Shown: positions 1 through 8,676 of the stretch, piece after piece
How positions within the stretch are numbered: position 1 is the first letter of the stretch
Layout: the number at the start of each line of letters is the position of its first letter
Assembly: GCF_030409235.1 (NCBI RefSeq)
Contig: NZ_JAUFPO010000002.1
Location: 186,001-250,000 of the forward strand
Source of the DNA: Halomonas almeriensis
GTDB lineage: Bacteria > Pseudomonadota > Gammaproteobacteria > Pseudomonadales > Halomonadaceae
DNA: 64,000 nucleotides
Reading direction: 5' to 3'
Notes under the pieces: generated by a model
Seen by the model: only the letters and a program-made list of their open reading frames with translations
Told to the model about the DNA's origin: nothing
The model's database searches: none
Position numbers and translations under genes: made by a program

Positions 1-539
1 AGGCTGCTGCCATCCGGGGTGGCATTGACGGGCTCCAGCACCAGGGTCACCGGGCCCTGTTGGGCCTCGGCGCCGACCTGAACAACATGCCGCGATGTGG
101 TGGTCCACAACAGTTCGCCCTTGTCGCCATGCAGGGCGGCGCGCAGGCTGTGGGTGTGCTCGGGGGTCACCTCGCCGCTGGCGTAGTCCAGCCCGAAGGT
201 CACCGGTCCTCGGTTGCCGGGGGTGACCTCGGTTTCGGCGATGGTGGTCGCCGGGCTGTCGGCACGCGAGATATCGCGCAAGCTGATGGTAATGCTGGCG
301 CCGTCCGGCAGTGGAATATCCGTGGCGGAGAACTCCAGTTCGCCTTCCAGGCGACGGGCCACGGATTCGCTCGGGGTGTCGTTCGAGGTACCGGCGGTCT
401 GGGTCGAGTCCGATTCCGTCGAGGTGGATTCCGAGCCAGAGGTGTCGGCAGTGTCCTGCTGCGCCTGCTTGGCGTCATCGCAGCCCGCCAGGGCAAGTGT
501 CCCGGTCAGGGCGGCGATCATTAGCAGGTGGCGTTTCAT
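1..539 (-). CDS. YbaY-type lipoprotein (partial, cut by left edge)
   Basis: The frame opens with ATG at 539 and stays open to the window edge (179 codons seen). The N-terminus is a lipoprotein signal peptide with lipobox LALAGC, so Cys20 would be lipidated. A Ser/Thr/Asp-rich linker (about residues 25-60) follows. The body has the beta-rich pattern of the YbaY / YscW-like lipoprotein family: a GELEF strand, 'PDGASITISLRDIS', and later 'GPVTFGLDYASGEV'. The role of the family is poorly known; periplasmic or outer-membrane localisation is inferred from the lipobox. It is divergent from purE. Confidence 0.75.
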   Translation of the reverse strand, partial: MKRHLLMIAALTGTLALAGCDDAKQAQQDTADTSGSESTSTESDSTQTAGTSNDTPSESVARRLEGELEFSATDIPLPDGASITISLRDISRADSPATTIAETEVTPGNRGPVTFGLDYASGEVTPEHTHSLRAALHGDKGELLWTTTSRHVVQVGAEAQQGPVTLVLEPVNATPDGSS

Positions 540-720
540 GGGCATACTCCGTGACGGCATTGAATCCTGGACTCGCTTTGTGACCAGATATTAACAATCT
601 AGTTCGCTGAAGGCATGCCGTCAGTGCCGCCAGTGTGCTGGAGTGAGCAGCATCGCCTCGATGTCGTTCGAGTTGGCCCGACATCCGGGCGCGCGGGTTA
701 AGGAAGGCTCGCCCCGGCTC

Positions 721-729
721 TGCTAGAAT
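721..729 (+). promoter_or_regulatory. Putative purEK promoter (extended -10)
   Basis: TGCTAGAAT is an extended -10 element (TG-N-TAGAAT) 88 bases before the purE start. No good -35 hexamer is visible, as expected for an extended -10 promoter. No obvious PurR-like palindrome was seen. Confidence 0.4.
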
Positions 730-816
730 GCGGGATTTTGCACCATTCCGGCATCCGACTTTGTTTCCCGCGGTGCTGCCGGATTCGGCCAATTGTTGTT
801 TCGCGAGGAGCCTTGA

Positions 817-1326
817 ATGCCAGCTAACGACTCGCCGCGCGTCGGCGTCATCATGGGATCCCAGTCCGACTGGCCGGTCATGGAGTATGCCGTCGACATG
901 CTCGAACGCCTCGGGGTCGCGCACGAGACGCGGGTGGTCTCGGCTCACCGTACGCCCGACCTGCTGTTCGATTACGCCAAGACGGCTGCCGAACGCGGCC
1001 TGCAGGTGATCATTGCCGGTGCCGGCGGGGCCGCACACCTTCCGGGCATGGTGGCGTCCCAGACGGCACTGCCGGTGCTGGGGGTACCGGTGGAGTCCAA
1101 GTCCCTCAAGGGCATGGACTCGCTGCTCTCCATCGCCCAGATGCCCGGCGGTGTGGCCGTGGGCACCCTGGCCATCGGCAAGCCGGGCGCCATCAATGCC
1201 GGCCTGCTGGCAGCGCAGATCGTCGGCCTGCAGGATGCCGCGGTGCGCCGGGCGGTGGAGAGCTTCCGTGCCGAGCAGACCGACAAGGTGCTGAACAACC
1301 CCGACCCGCGTCCCCATTCAGAGTGA
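817..1326 (+). CDS. purE: N5-carboxyaminoimidazole ribonucleotide mutase PurE
   Basis: Class I PurE, 169 aa. It converts N5-CAIR (made by PurK) to CAIR in de novo purine synthesis in the cytoplasm. The N-terminal '[13 protein letters not shown]' holds the conserved Ser/Asp of the nucleotide site, 'SAHRTPD' is the classic motif, and '[11 protein letters not shown]' forms the active-site loop. A clear GAGGAG-like Shine-Dalgarno precedes ATG 817. Only 21 bases separate it from purK, so the two are almost certainly one operon. Length and motifs are normal for the class I bacterial family. Confidence 0.97.
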   Translation: MPANDSPRVGVIMGSQSDWPVMEYAVDMLERLGVAHETRVVSAHRTPDLLFDYAKTAAERGLQVIIAGAGGAAHLPGMVASQTALPVLGVPVESKSLKGMDSLLSIAQMPGGVAVGTLAIGKPGAINAGLLAAQIVGLQDAAVRRAVESFRAEQTDKVLNNPDPRPHSE

Positions 1327-1347
1327 TCTCAGCGAGGTAAACCAAGC

Positions 1348-2460
1348 ATGAATATCGGTGTACTGGGCGCCGGCCAATTGGGCCGCATGCTGGCCCTGGC
1401 GGGCTACCCACTGGGCAATCGCTTCACCTTCATGGATACCACCGGCAATCCGAGTGCCGGCATCGGTGATGTCATGGTGGATACCGATCAGCAGCACCTG
1501 GCGGAGTTTCTGGCCAAGGTCGATCTGGTGACCTATGAATTCGAGCACCTGCCGGTACCGCTGGTGCAGGCCATTGAGGAACACAAGCCGGTGCATCCCT
1601 CCAGCGAGGCGATCCGCGTCTGCCAGAACCGCGCCGAGGAAAAGGCCTTGTTCGACCGGCTCGCCATTCCCACGCCGGCTTATCGCCTGGTCGAGAGTGC
1701 CGAGGCCCTCGAGGCGGCGGTGCAAGAGCTGGGCACGCCGGTGGTCGCCAAGTCGGTGACCGACGGCTATGACGGCAAGGGCCAGGCGGTGATCAAGGAT
1801 CCGGCCGATGCCGCTGAGGCCTGGCGCTCGATCAGTCACCCCCGGCTGATCGTCGAGGCCTTCGTCGACTTCGTGCGCGAGGTTTCGATCATCGCCGTGC
1901 GTGGCCGCGACGGCCAGGTGGTCTTCTATCCGATGGCCGAGAATCTGCACGTCGACGGTATTCTGCGCTATTCGCTGGCGCCCATGCCGGACCTGGATGC
2001 GGCCGTTCAGCAAACCGCCGATGAGTACATTCGCGCCCTGCTCGACGAGCTCGACTATGTCGGTGTCCTGACCCTGGAGCTCTTCCAGGCGCGTGACGGT
2101 AGCCTGTTGGCCAACGAGATGGCGCCGCGCGTGCACAACTCGGGCCACTGGACCATGGACGGCGCGGTGACCAGCCAGTTCGAAAACCATCTGCGCGCCA
2201 TTCAGGGCCTGCCGTTGGGCGACACGGCGGCCCGCATGCCGTCCTGCATGGTCAATGTGATCGGTCAGGAAGGCGAACCGGCGCGCCTGCTCGAGATCGA
2301 GGATGCCCACCTGCACCGTTACGGCAAGAGTGAGCGTCCCGGCCGCAAGCTGGCCCACGTCAACCTGCTGGCACCCAGCCATGCGCAACTGGTCGACAAG
2401 GTGCAATGCTGCGCCGAACTGCTTCCCGGTGCCCCGACACCCCGTTTCAGCTTCGAATGA
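1348..2460 (+). CDS. purK: N5-carboxyaminoimidazole ribonucleotide synthase PurK
   Basis: ATP-grasp enzyme, 370 aa. It carboxylates AIR with bicarbonate and ATP to give N5-CAIR, the substrate of PurE. The start 'MNIGVLGAGQLGRM' is the diagnostic N-terminal dinucleotide-like fold. The central ATP-grasp region includes 'VVAKSVTDGYDGKGQ', and the metal/ATP site contains 'NEMAPRVHNSGHWT'. It lies 21 bases after purE with an AGCGAGG-type ribosome site. Full length for the family. It is convergent with the downstream metal ATPase gene. Confidence 0.97.
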   Translation: MNIGVLGAGQLGRMLALAGYPLGNRFTFMDTTGNPSAGIGDVMVDTDQQHLAEFLAKVDLVTYEFEHLPVPLVQAIEEHKPVHPSSEAIRVCQNRAEEKALFDRLAIPTPAYRLVESAEALEAAVQELGTPVVAKSVTDGYDGKGQAVIKDPADAAEAWRSISHPRLIVEAFVDFVREVSIIAVRGRDGQVVFYPMAENLHVDGILRYSLAPMPDLDAAVQQTADEYIRALLDELDYVGVLTLELFQARDGSLLANEMAPRVHNSGHWTMDGAVTSQFENHLRAIQGLPLGDTAARMPSCMVNVIGQEGEPARLLEIEDAHLHRYGKSERPGRKLAHVNLLAPSHAQLVDKVQCCAELLPGAPTPRFSFE

Positions 2461-2491
2461 CGCTGACGCCCGGGTATTCTGCCCGGGCGCT

Positions 2492-4690
2492 TCAATCCCG
2501 GTGCCGCAACAACCGCAGTCCGTTGCCGATGACCAGCAGGCTGGAGCCCAGGTCGGCGAATACCGCCATCCACAGGGTCGCCTGACCGCTGAAGGCCAGG
2601 ACCAGGAAGACGGCCTTGATGCCGAGTGCCAGCACGATGTTCTGGATCAACACGCGGTGAGTGGTGCGTGCCAGGCGCAGGAAACTCGGTAACTTGCCGA
2701 GGTCGTCGTCCATCAGCGCGACGTCGGCGGTCTCTATGGCCACATCGCTGCCGGCCGCTCCCATGGAGAAGCCGATATCGGCGTGTGCCAGGGCGGGCGC
2801 ATCATTGATGCCGTCGCCGACCATGCCGGTCACGCCGTGGTGGCTGTGTTCCTCGATGATGGTGAGCTTGTCCTCGGGCAGCAGCTCTCCCCGGGCGCTG
2901 TCGATGCCGGCTTCCGCGGCGATGGCGGCCACGGCGTGGCGGTTGTCGCCGGACAGCATCAGCGTCTTCACCCCCAGCCGGTGCAGGGCCTGGATGGCGG
3001 CCAGACTGCTGGGCTTGAGCGGGTCGCGCACGGTGAAGAGGGCCATCACCCGGTCGGCTGAGCCGAGCGCCACGACGCTGGCGCCGTGCCGCTCCAGCGC
3101 CTCGAGGCGTTCGGCGAGCGTCGCGTCGAGCAGGCCCCGGGCATCGGCGAGCCGGCGATTGCCCAGCCAGAGTGCCTGGCCATCCAGCTGGCCTTCGACG
3201 CCCTGGCCCGGGCGTTCGCGGAGGTCGTCCACCCGACCGTCGTGTGAATCCTCGGCGAGGGCACGCTGAATGGCGGCGGAGACGGGGTGGGTCGAGCGCC
3301 CGGCCAGCAGTGCGGCTTGCCGCGCCAGGTTCTGTCGGTGTGCCGCCGAGGTGTCGCCGAGCACTTCCCAATGCTCCAGTGCCGGCTCGCCCTGGGTCAG
3401 GGTACCGGTCTTGTCCAGGGCCAGCCAGGTCAGACGCCGCCCCTGTTCGAGGAAGCGTCCGCCCTTGATCAGGATGCCGGCCCGGGCCGCGGCAGAGAGG
3501 CCGCTGACGATGGTGACCGGGGTCGAGATGACCAGCGCGCAGGGGCAGGCGATCACCAGCAGCACCAGGGCGCGGTAGATGCCGTCCAGCCAGGCGCCGC
3601 CGACGAGCCAGGGCCAGGTCAGGGCGGTGAGTATGGCCAGCACGAAGACCACGGGCGTGTAGACGGCGGCGAAGCGGTCGATGAAACGCTGGGTGGGCGC
3701 CTGGCTGGCCTGGGCCTGCTCGACGGCATGAATGATGCGCGCCAGGGTGGTGTCGCTGGCCTCCCTGGTGGTGCGGATGTCGAAGTCGCCGTCGTGGTTG
3801 ATGGCACCGGCGAAGACGCTGTCGCCCGGGGCCTTGTCGACGGGCAGGCTCTCGCCGGTGATCGGCGACTCGTCCAGGCTGGGATGGCCGCGCACGACCT
3901 CGCCGTCCAGCGGCAGGCGTTCGCCGGGCAGGATGCGCACGACTTCGCCGATGGCCACGTCCTCGGCGGCCACGCTTTCCCAGTCTCCCGCCGCTGTGCG
4001 GCGCCGGGCCTGGCGGGGCGCGCTGTCGAGCAGGTCACGGATGGCGCGGCGGGCGCGTTCCAGGGAGCCGGCCTCGATGCGCTCCGCCAGGGTGAACAGG
4101 ACCATGACCATGGCGGCTTCCGACCAGTGGCCGATCAGAATGGCACCGGTCACCGCCACACTCATCAGGGCATTGATATTGAGGGTGCGATGACGAATCG
4201 CCACCCAGCCCTTGCGCCAGGTCGGCAGGCCCACCAGTGCGATGGCCGGCAGGGCAAGCAGCGGCGAGAGCCAGTCGGTCCAGAGCCAGGGCGTCCAGCC
4301 GACGATCTCGGCGGCCAGGGCCAGGAGTGCTGCCAGTATCAGCCGCCCCCAGGGCGTGTCGTCGCTTGCCGGCGGCGCGTCGCTCGAGTCGTCATCGACC
4401 TCCAGGGGGCGAGGCGTCATGCCCAGGTCGCGCACACGCGCCTGAAGCGCCTCGGTATCGGCGTCGTGATGGTGGATGCTCAGTACACGGCCCATCAGGT
4501 CGAACTCCAGGGCGGCGACGCCGGGTGCCGAGGTCAGGGCCTTGCGCAGCAGGGCTTCCTCGGTGGGGCAGTCCATTTCCTGGATACGCAGGCGCAGGGT
4601 GTCGCTGTCCGCCGGGGCATTCGCGGTCTCGCCAGGTTCAGCTTGATGGCCGCTGCAGCAGCCATCTTGCGGAGAGGTGTCATCGGACAT
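2492..4690 (-). CDS. Zn/Cd/Pb-exporting P1B-type ATPase
   Basis: P-type ATPase of 732 aa from the preferred ATG at 4690, which has GGAG about 9 bases upstream; a GTG at 4729 would overlap the operator. An N-terminal CC-containing segment is followed by one HMA-like domain with 'MDCPTEE', typical of Zn/Cd/Pb pumps. Later come the actuator 'TGES', transmembrane metal site 'ACPCALV', phosphorylation site 'DKTGTLT' and hinge 'GDGINDAPAL'. It exports soft divalent cations across the inner membrane. The CadR-like regulator is divergent and a MerR-type operator sits in the promoter, so metal-inducible expression is inferred. Exact specificity (Zn, Cd or Pb) cannot be read from sequence alone. Confidence 0.93.
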   Translation of the reverse strand: MSDDTSPQDGCCSGHQAEPGETANAPADSDTLRLRIQEMDCPTEEALLRKALTSAPGVAALEFDLMGRVLSIHHHDADTEALQARVRDLGMTPRPLEVDDDSSDAPPASDDTPWGRLILAALLALAAEIVGWTPWLWTDWLSPLLALPAIALVGLPTWRKGWVAIRHRTLNINALMSVAVTGAILIGHWSEAAMVMVLFTLAERIEAGSLERARRAIRDLLDSAPRQARRRTAAGDWESVAAEDVAIGEVVRILPGERLPLDGEVVRGHPSLDESPITGESLPVDKAPGDSVFAGAINHDGDFDIRTTREASDTTLARIIHAVEQAQASQAPTQRFIDRFAAVYTPVVFVLAILTALTWPWLVGGAWLDGIYRALVLLVIACPCALVISTPVTIVSGLSAAARAGILIKGGRFLEQGRRLTWLALDKTGTLTQGEPALEHWEVLGDTSAAHRQNLARQAALLAGRSTHPVSAAIQRALAEDSHDGRVDDLRERPGQGVEGQLDGQALWLGNRRLADARGLLDATLAERLEALERHGASVVALGSADRVMALFTVRDPLKPSSLAAIQALHRLGVKTLMLSGDNRHAVAAIAAEAGIDSARGELLPEDKLTIIEEHSHHGVTGMVGDGINDAPALAHADIGFSMGAAGSDVAIETADVALMDDDLGKLPSFLRLARTTHRVLIQNIVLALGIKAVFLVLAFSGQATLWMAVFADLGSSLLVIGNGLRLLRHRD

Positions 4691-4720
4691 CTCGGGCTCC
4701 GTTCGTGGTATTTTGCCGTC

Positions 4721-4751
4721 ATCACACACCCTATAGCCTGTATAGGGTCAA
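4721..4751 (-). promoter_or_regulatory. MerR-family operator/promoter of the metal ATPase
   Basis: On the minus strand TTGACC (4751-4746) and TGTGAT (4726-4721) are separated by 19 bases. This long spacer is typical of MerR-regulated promoters. The spacer holds a near-perfect dyad, ACCCTATA-N5-TATAGGGT (4728-4748), the form known for CadR/PbrR operators. It lies between the divergent ATPase and regulator genes. Confidence 0.85.
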
Positions 4752-4770
4752 GCCAGGCAGGAGGTCGACG

Positions 4771-5223
4771 ATGAAAATCGGAGAGCTGGCGACTCGCACG
4801 GGATGCCGGGTCGTGACGATTCGGTACTACGAGCGGGAAGGGGTGCTGCCTGAGCCGGCGCGAAGCGAAGCCAATTACCGACTCTACAGTGAGGCGCATG
4901 TCGAGCGTCTGTCCTTCATTCGGCATTGCCGGGCGCTGGACATGACGCTGGACGAGATTCGGGCCCTGCTGGCCTGTCACGATCATCCGGAAGGCGCCTG
5001 CCATCGGGCGGATGCCCTGGTCGATGAACACCTGCAGCACGTCGAGGCGCGTATCGAGCAATTGCAGACGCTCAAGGCCTCGCTCGAGGCCCTGAAGGGG
5101 CGTTGCCAGGGCCAACGCCCGGTGGCGAAATGCGGCATTCTTTCCGCGCTGGCACAGCCACCGCAAGCCGAGCATGCCGCAGACGCGGCCGACCATGTTG
5201 CAGGGACTCATCCGCGTTTCTGA
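4771..5223 (+). CDS. cadR: MerR-family heavy-metal regulator, CadR/PbrR type
   Basis: 150 aa, starting at ATG 4771 with an AGGAGG-like site (4759-4763) upstream. The N-terminus 'MKIGELATRTGC' and 'IRYYEREG' are the winged-helix signature of MerR proteins. A dimerisation helix (about residues 75-115) follows. Cys residues in 'LLACHDHPEGAC' and 'GRCQGQRPVAKCGIL' match the Cys77/Cys112/Cys119 arrangement of CadR/PbrR proteins that bind Cd, Pb or Zn. It should repress and activate the divergent ATPase from the shared operator. The subfamily name is by motif; ZntR-like specificity is possible. Confidence 0.9.
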   Translation: MKIGELATRTGCRVVTIRYYEREGVLPEPARSEANYRLYSEAHVERLSFIRHCRALDMTLDEIRALLACHDHPEGACHRADALVDEHLQHVEARIEQLQTLKASLEALKGRCQGQRPVAKCGILSALAQPPQAEHAADAADHVAGTHPRF

Positions 5224-5255
5224 CAGCGAAAGCCGTCGTTATACTCTGAACGCAA

Positions 5256-5281
5256 AACGGCCCCGCCGAGGCAGGGCCGTT
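5256..5281 (-). terminator. Intrinsic terminator of the ABC importer operon
   Basis: AACGGCCC (5256-5263) pairs perfectly with GGGCCGTT (5274-5281) around a 10-base loop. On the minus strand the stem runs into TTTT. It sits 40 bases past the stop of the solute-binding protein gene. Confidence 0.85.
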
Positions 5282-5321
5282 GGATCATGACCGGGTGGTC
5301 ATGAGGTCATGGCCGAGGCCA

Positions 5322-6089
5322 TTATTCGCTGAAGTACCTGGTGTGAATCTCTTCGTAGGTGCCGTTTTCCTTCAGCGTTGCCAGGGCCTCGTTGAAGGCT
5401 TCCGCGAGGGCTTCGTCACGCTGACGGAAGGCGATGCCGAAGCCTTCCCCGAAGTATTCCTTCGGTTCGGTGATCTTCTCGCCGACGGTCTGGTAGTTAC
5501 CGGCCTCACTGTCGAGCAGGGTGGACTTGCCAATCGGGAAGTCGAGGAAGACGATGTCGAGGCGGCCGGAGTCCATGTCCAGCACCATGTCATCGGCGGT
5601 GGCGTAGCGGTTGACGTCGGCCACGTCGCCGTACATGTCGGTTACGTAGTTGTCCTGCAGGGTGCCACGCTGCACGCCGACGGTCTTGCCTTCCAGGGTT
5701 TCCTCGTTGGGCGTCTCGATTTCGGTGTCGGTCGGCGCGAACCAGGCGGAAGGCGGCGTGATGTAGGGCTCGGAGAACAGCACCTGTTCACGACGCTGCT
5801 CGTTGATGGTCATGGACGACATGATGGCGTCGTACTTGCGTGCCTGGAGGCCGGGGATGATGCCGTCCCAGCCCTGTACAACCCACTCGCACTGAATGCC
5901 GATCTCGGCGCACATGGCGTTGCCCAGGTCGATATCGAAGCCGGTCAGCTCGCCGTCCGGCGTGCGGTACTCCATGGGCTTATAGGGCACATCGACCCCG
6001 ATGCGGATATCACGCACTTCGGCGTTGGCAACGCCGGCAACCATGCTGGCGCCGAGAACGCCGATGCTCAGGAGCTTGCTGAATTTCAT
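5322..6089 (-). CDS. Periplasmic basic-amino-acid binding protein (arginine/ornithine type)
   Basis: SBP family 3 protein, 255 aa. ATG 6089 is followed by a cleavable signal peptide ending around 'GVANA'. 'IRIGVDVPYKPMEY' and 'GFDIDLGNAMC' are the type-3 amino-acid binding hallmarks, with 'SMTINEQRREQVLFSEPY' in the hinge region as in HisJ/ArgT/AotJ. It captures the substrate and delivers it to the two permeases encoded upstream on the same strand. A 143-base gap separates it from the permease, longer than between the other genes, which may allow extra expression of the binding protein. Arginine/ornithine preference is inferred from astE next door. Confidence 0.9.
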   Translation of the reverse strand: MKFSKLLSIGVLGASMVAGVANAEVRDIRIGVDVPYKPMEYRTPDGELTGFDIDLGNAMCAEIGIQCEWVVQGWDGIIPGLQARKYDAIMSSMTINEQRREQVLFSEPYITPPSAWFAPTDTEIETPNEETLEGKTVGVQRGTLQDNYVTDMYGDVADVNRYATADDMVLDMDSGRLDIVFLDFPIGKSTLLDSEAGNYQTVGEKITEPKEYFGEGFGIAFRQRDEALAEAFNEALATLKENGTYEEIHTRYFSE

Positions 6090-6232
6090 AGTGTTATCCC
6101 TTCTTGTTGATCGTTGCACCGCTTGGGTGGTGACTTTCCTACCATAGCCGAAGGCGACATGGCTCGAAAGACGGTTGGGTGTGGTTTTGAACCAACGCTT
6201 GTTCGACGCTCCCCCGCCGGGCCCGCGACCCT

Positions 6233-6964
6233 TCAGCCGCTGGCCGGCTTGAGGTGGGCGAGCAGGCGCTTTTCCAGATAGCGGAACAAGTAGATGATCC
6301 CGAAGGTCAGGCACAGGTAAATGGCCGCCACGAACAGAAAGGCATCGAAGGGCGCATAAAAGCGTGCGTAGACGAAGCGGGCCGCCCCGGTCAGGTCCAT
6401 GATGGTCACCACGCTGGCAATGGCACTGGCGTGCAGCATAAAGATGACTTCATTGCCGTAGGCAGGCAGGGCACGACGGAAGGCACTGGGCAGCACAATG
6501 CGCCGCAGCATCAACGCCCATGACATGCCATAGGCGCGGGCTGCCTCGATCTCACCCCGGGGGGTCGATTTGATGGCACCGCGGAAGATTTCGGTGGTGT
6601 AGGCACAGGTGTTCAGGGTGAAGGCGATCAGAGCCGGCACGAAGGGTTTTTCGAGAATGACCCAGAGCCAGGTGTCCTGAATGCCCTCGACGAAGACCAC
6701 GCCATAGTAGATCAGGTATAACTGCACCAGCAGGGGCGTGCCGCGGAACACATAGCAGTAGAAGAAGATCGGCAGACGAATCCAGGCGCGTTTCGATCCC
6801 CGGGCCAGGGCCAGGGGGATGGCCAGCACCAGGCCGATGATCAGTGACAGGAAAACCAGCTGCACCGTGGTGACCAGGCCATCTCCGTAATAGGAGAGCG
6901 TCTGCAGAGTGAAAATACTGTTGTCGGCCAGCAGGTTATCCAGCCAGTTGGTCAGGCTTTCCAT
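6233..6964 (-). CDS. Amino-acid ABC transporter permease (HisM/AotM type)
   Basis: Inner-membrane permease of 243 aa with five or so hydrophobic segments, starting about residue 30. The EAA loop that docks on the ATPase reads 'EIEAARAYGMSWALMLRRI'. It forms the channel with the HisQ-type permease just upstream. Its ATG shares its A with the TGA stop of that gene (TGATG), indicating translational coupling. Part of the four-gene importer operon with ATPase, two permeases and binding protein. Confidence 0.92.
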   Translation of the reverse strand: MESLTNWLDNLLADNSIFTLQTLSYYGDGLVTTVQLVFLSLIIGLVLAIPLALARGSKRAWIRLPIFFYCYVFRGTPLLVQLYLIYYGVVFVEGIQDTWLWVILEKPFVPALIAFTLNTCAYTTEIFRGAIKSTPRGEIEAARAYGMSWALMLRRIVLPSAFRRALPAYGNEVIFMLHASAIASVVTIMDLTGAARFVYARFYAPFDAFLFVAAIYLCLTFGIIYLFRYLEKRLLAHLKPASG

Positions 6965-7668
6965 CAGTTCACCTCCTCGAAGCCGACGTCATAGCGTTTC
7001 TGCAAGCGTGCGAAGCCCCATTCGGAGACGCTGGCGATGAGCAGATAGATCGCCGCGACGATGATCATGAAGGTGAAGGGCTCACGCGTGGCCTTGGAGG
7101 CCTCGGCGGCCACGCGGACCATGTCCGACAGGCCGATCACCGACACCAGGGCCGTGGTCTTGAGCAACACCATCCAGTTGTTGGAAAGCCCGGGCAGGGC
7201 ATGGCGCATCATCTGCGGAAAGCGGATACGGCGGAATACCAGGGCATGCGACATGCCGTAGGCGCGACCGGCTTCGATCTGACCGCTTTCCACCGCCAGG
7301 AAGGCCCCTCGGAAGGTTTCGCCCATGTAGGCACCGAAGATCAGGCCGATGGTGCATACGCCGGCGACGAATTCGTTGACGTTGATGAAGATGTCGATAT
7401 CGAACTGGTAGTAAAGCCAGTCGGTGAACATGTTGATACCAATCTGGCCGCCGAAGAACAGCAGCATCATCAGCACCAGGTCGGGGACGCCGCGGATTAC
7501 CGTGGTGTAGACGGTGCCCAGGCGGTGCAGTACCCAGTTGCGTGACATCTTGGCGCTGGCAGTGGCCAGGCCCAGCAGGACGGCTAGGATCAGCGACAGC
7601 ACTGCCAGTTCGATGGTGACCAGGGCGCCTTCCAGCAGGCGCGGGCCATAGCCGTGCAGGTCGATCAT
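6964..7668 (-). CDS. Amino-acid ABC transporter permease (HisQ/AotQ type)
   Basis: Inner-membrane permease of 234 aa. It starts 'MIDLHGYGPRLLEGALVTI', typical of HisQ/ArtQ proteins. An EAA motif, 'EAGRAYGMSHALVFRRIRF', lies near residue 145. It pairs with the HisM-type permease, whose start codon overlaps its stop. It lies 24 bases after the ATPase gene, so co-transcription is clear. The basic amino acid substrate is inferred from the family and neighbours. Confidence 0.92.
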   Translation of the reverse strand: MIDLHGYGPRLLEGALVTIELAVLSLILAVLLGLATASAKMSRNWVLHRLGTVYTTVIRGVPDLVLMMLLFFGGQIGINMFTDWLYYQFDIDIFINVNEFVAGVCTIGLIFGAYMGETFRGAFLAVESGQIEAGRAYGMSHALVFRRIRFPQMMRHALPGLSNNWMVLLKTTALVSVIGLSDMVRVAAEASKATREPFTFMIIVAAIYLLIASVSEWGFARLQKRYDVGFEEVN

Positions 7669-7692
7669 GTGAGTCTCCTCATCCGGGTCACC

Positions 7693-8463
7693 TCAGTGCT
7701 TGGGCGCCAGGAACTGCTTGAGTCGTTCGGAGCTCGGGTTGCCGAGCACCTGGTCGGGCGCGCCGGCCTCTTCGACCTGCCCCTGATGGAGGTAGATCAC
7801 CTGGGTCGAGACATCGCGGGCGAAGGCCATTTCGTGTGTCACCACGATCATGGTGCGGCCTTCCTCAGCGAGGTCGCGCATGACTTTTAGCACGTCGCCG
7901 ACCAACTCCGGATCCAGCGCTGAGGTCGGTTCATCGAACAGCATGACCTCCGGGTCCATGGCCAGGGCGCGGGCAATGGCGCCGCGCTGCTGCTGGCCAC
8001 CCGACATCTGGGCCGGATAGTAGTCGGCACGGTCGCCAAGGCCGACACGCTCCAGTAACTGACGGGCATGCTCGGTGGCTTCCTGCTTCGATTTGCCCAG
8101 TACATGCACCGGGGCCTCGATGATGTTCTCGAGCAGTGTCATGTGGGCCCAGAGATTGAAGCTCTGAAAGACCATGGCGAGCTTGGCGCGCATGTTGACG
8201 ACCTGTTTCCAGTCAGCCGGTTCGCGCCCCTTCTTGGTTTCCTTGAAGCGGATGGACTCGCCGTGAACGATAAGCTCGCCCTGGTCGGGTTGTTCGAGCA
8301 GGTTCATGCAGCGCAGAAAGGTACTCTTGCCGGAGCCCGAGGCTCCGATGAGGGTGATTACATCACCTTTCTGGGCCTGCAGTGACAGGCCTTTAAGGAC
8401 TTCGGTGTTGCCGAAGCGCTTGGTGATATCGCGCACTTCCAGCGGAATCGGGGTATCGGCCAT
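7693..8463 (-). CDS. Amino-acid ABC transporter ATP-binding protein (HisP/AotP type)
   Basis: ATPase subunit of 256 aa. It has Walker A 'GASGSGKST', signature '[15 protein letters not shown]', Walker B '[12 protein letters not shown]' and the switch His in '[10 protein letters not shown]'. It energises the two downstream permeases at the inner face of the membrane. It is the first gene of the importer operon, which runs ATPase, Q, M, binding protein. The 213 bases between astE and this gene could hold a separate promoter, but no convincing one was seen. Confidence 0.95.
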   Translation of the reverse strand: MADTPIPLEVRDITKRFGNTEVLKGLSLQAQKGDVITLIGASGSGKSTFLRCMNLLEQPDQGELIVHGESIRFKETKKGREPADWKQVVNMRAKLAMVFQSFNLWAHMTLLENIIEAPVHVLGKSKQEATEHARQLLERVGLGDRADYYPAQMSGGQQQRGAIARALAMDPEVMLFDEPTSALDPELVGDVLKVMRDLAEEGRTMIVVTHEMAFARDVSTQVIYLHQGQVEEAGAPDQVLGNPSSERLKQFLAPKH

Positions 8464-8676
8464 GAAGCGGACTCCAGTTCGAGTAGGTCGCCAGTGTCGG
8501 CAGGATCAGGGTGCGGGCCAACGAGAAAGGTCAGCGATTCTAACAGCTCGTCGGCCAGGTGGCAGGCCATGGGGGCCTGACGGTTCGCCAGCGCGGGGCT
8601 TGAGAAGCGGTTCGGTGGTGCATGACGACTCCAGCTTGTTGTAATTCTGCGGCCGGGCTATGCGTTGACACAATGT

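Noticed and set aside
4237-4770. N-terminal extension of the MerR regulator
   Set aside because: It would overlap the divergent ATPase gene and the operator; ATG 4771 gives the exact MerR-family start.
3287-4774. Long plus-strand frame opposite the metal ATPase gene
   Set aside because: It is the antisense of a clear P-type ATPase; the length comes from high-GC codon bias.
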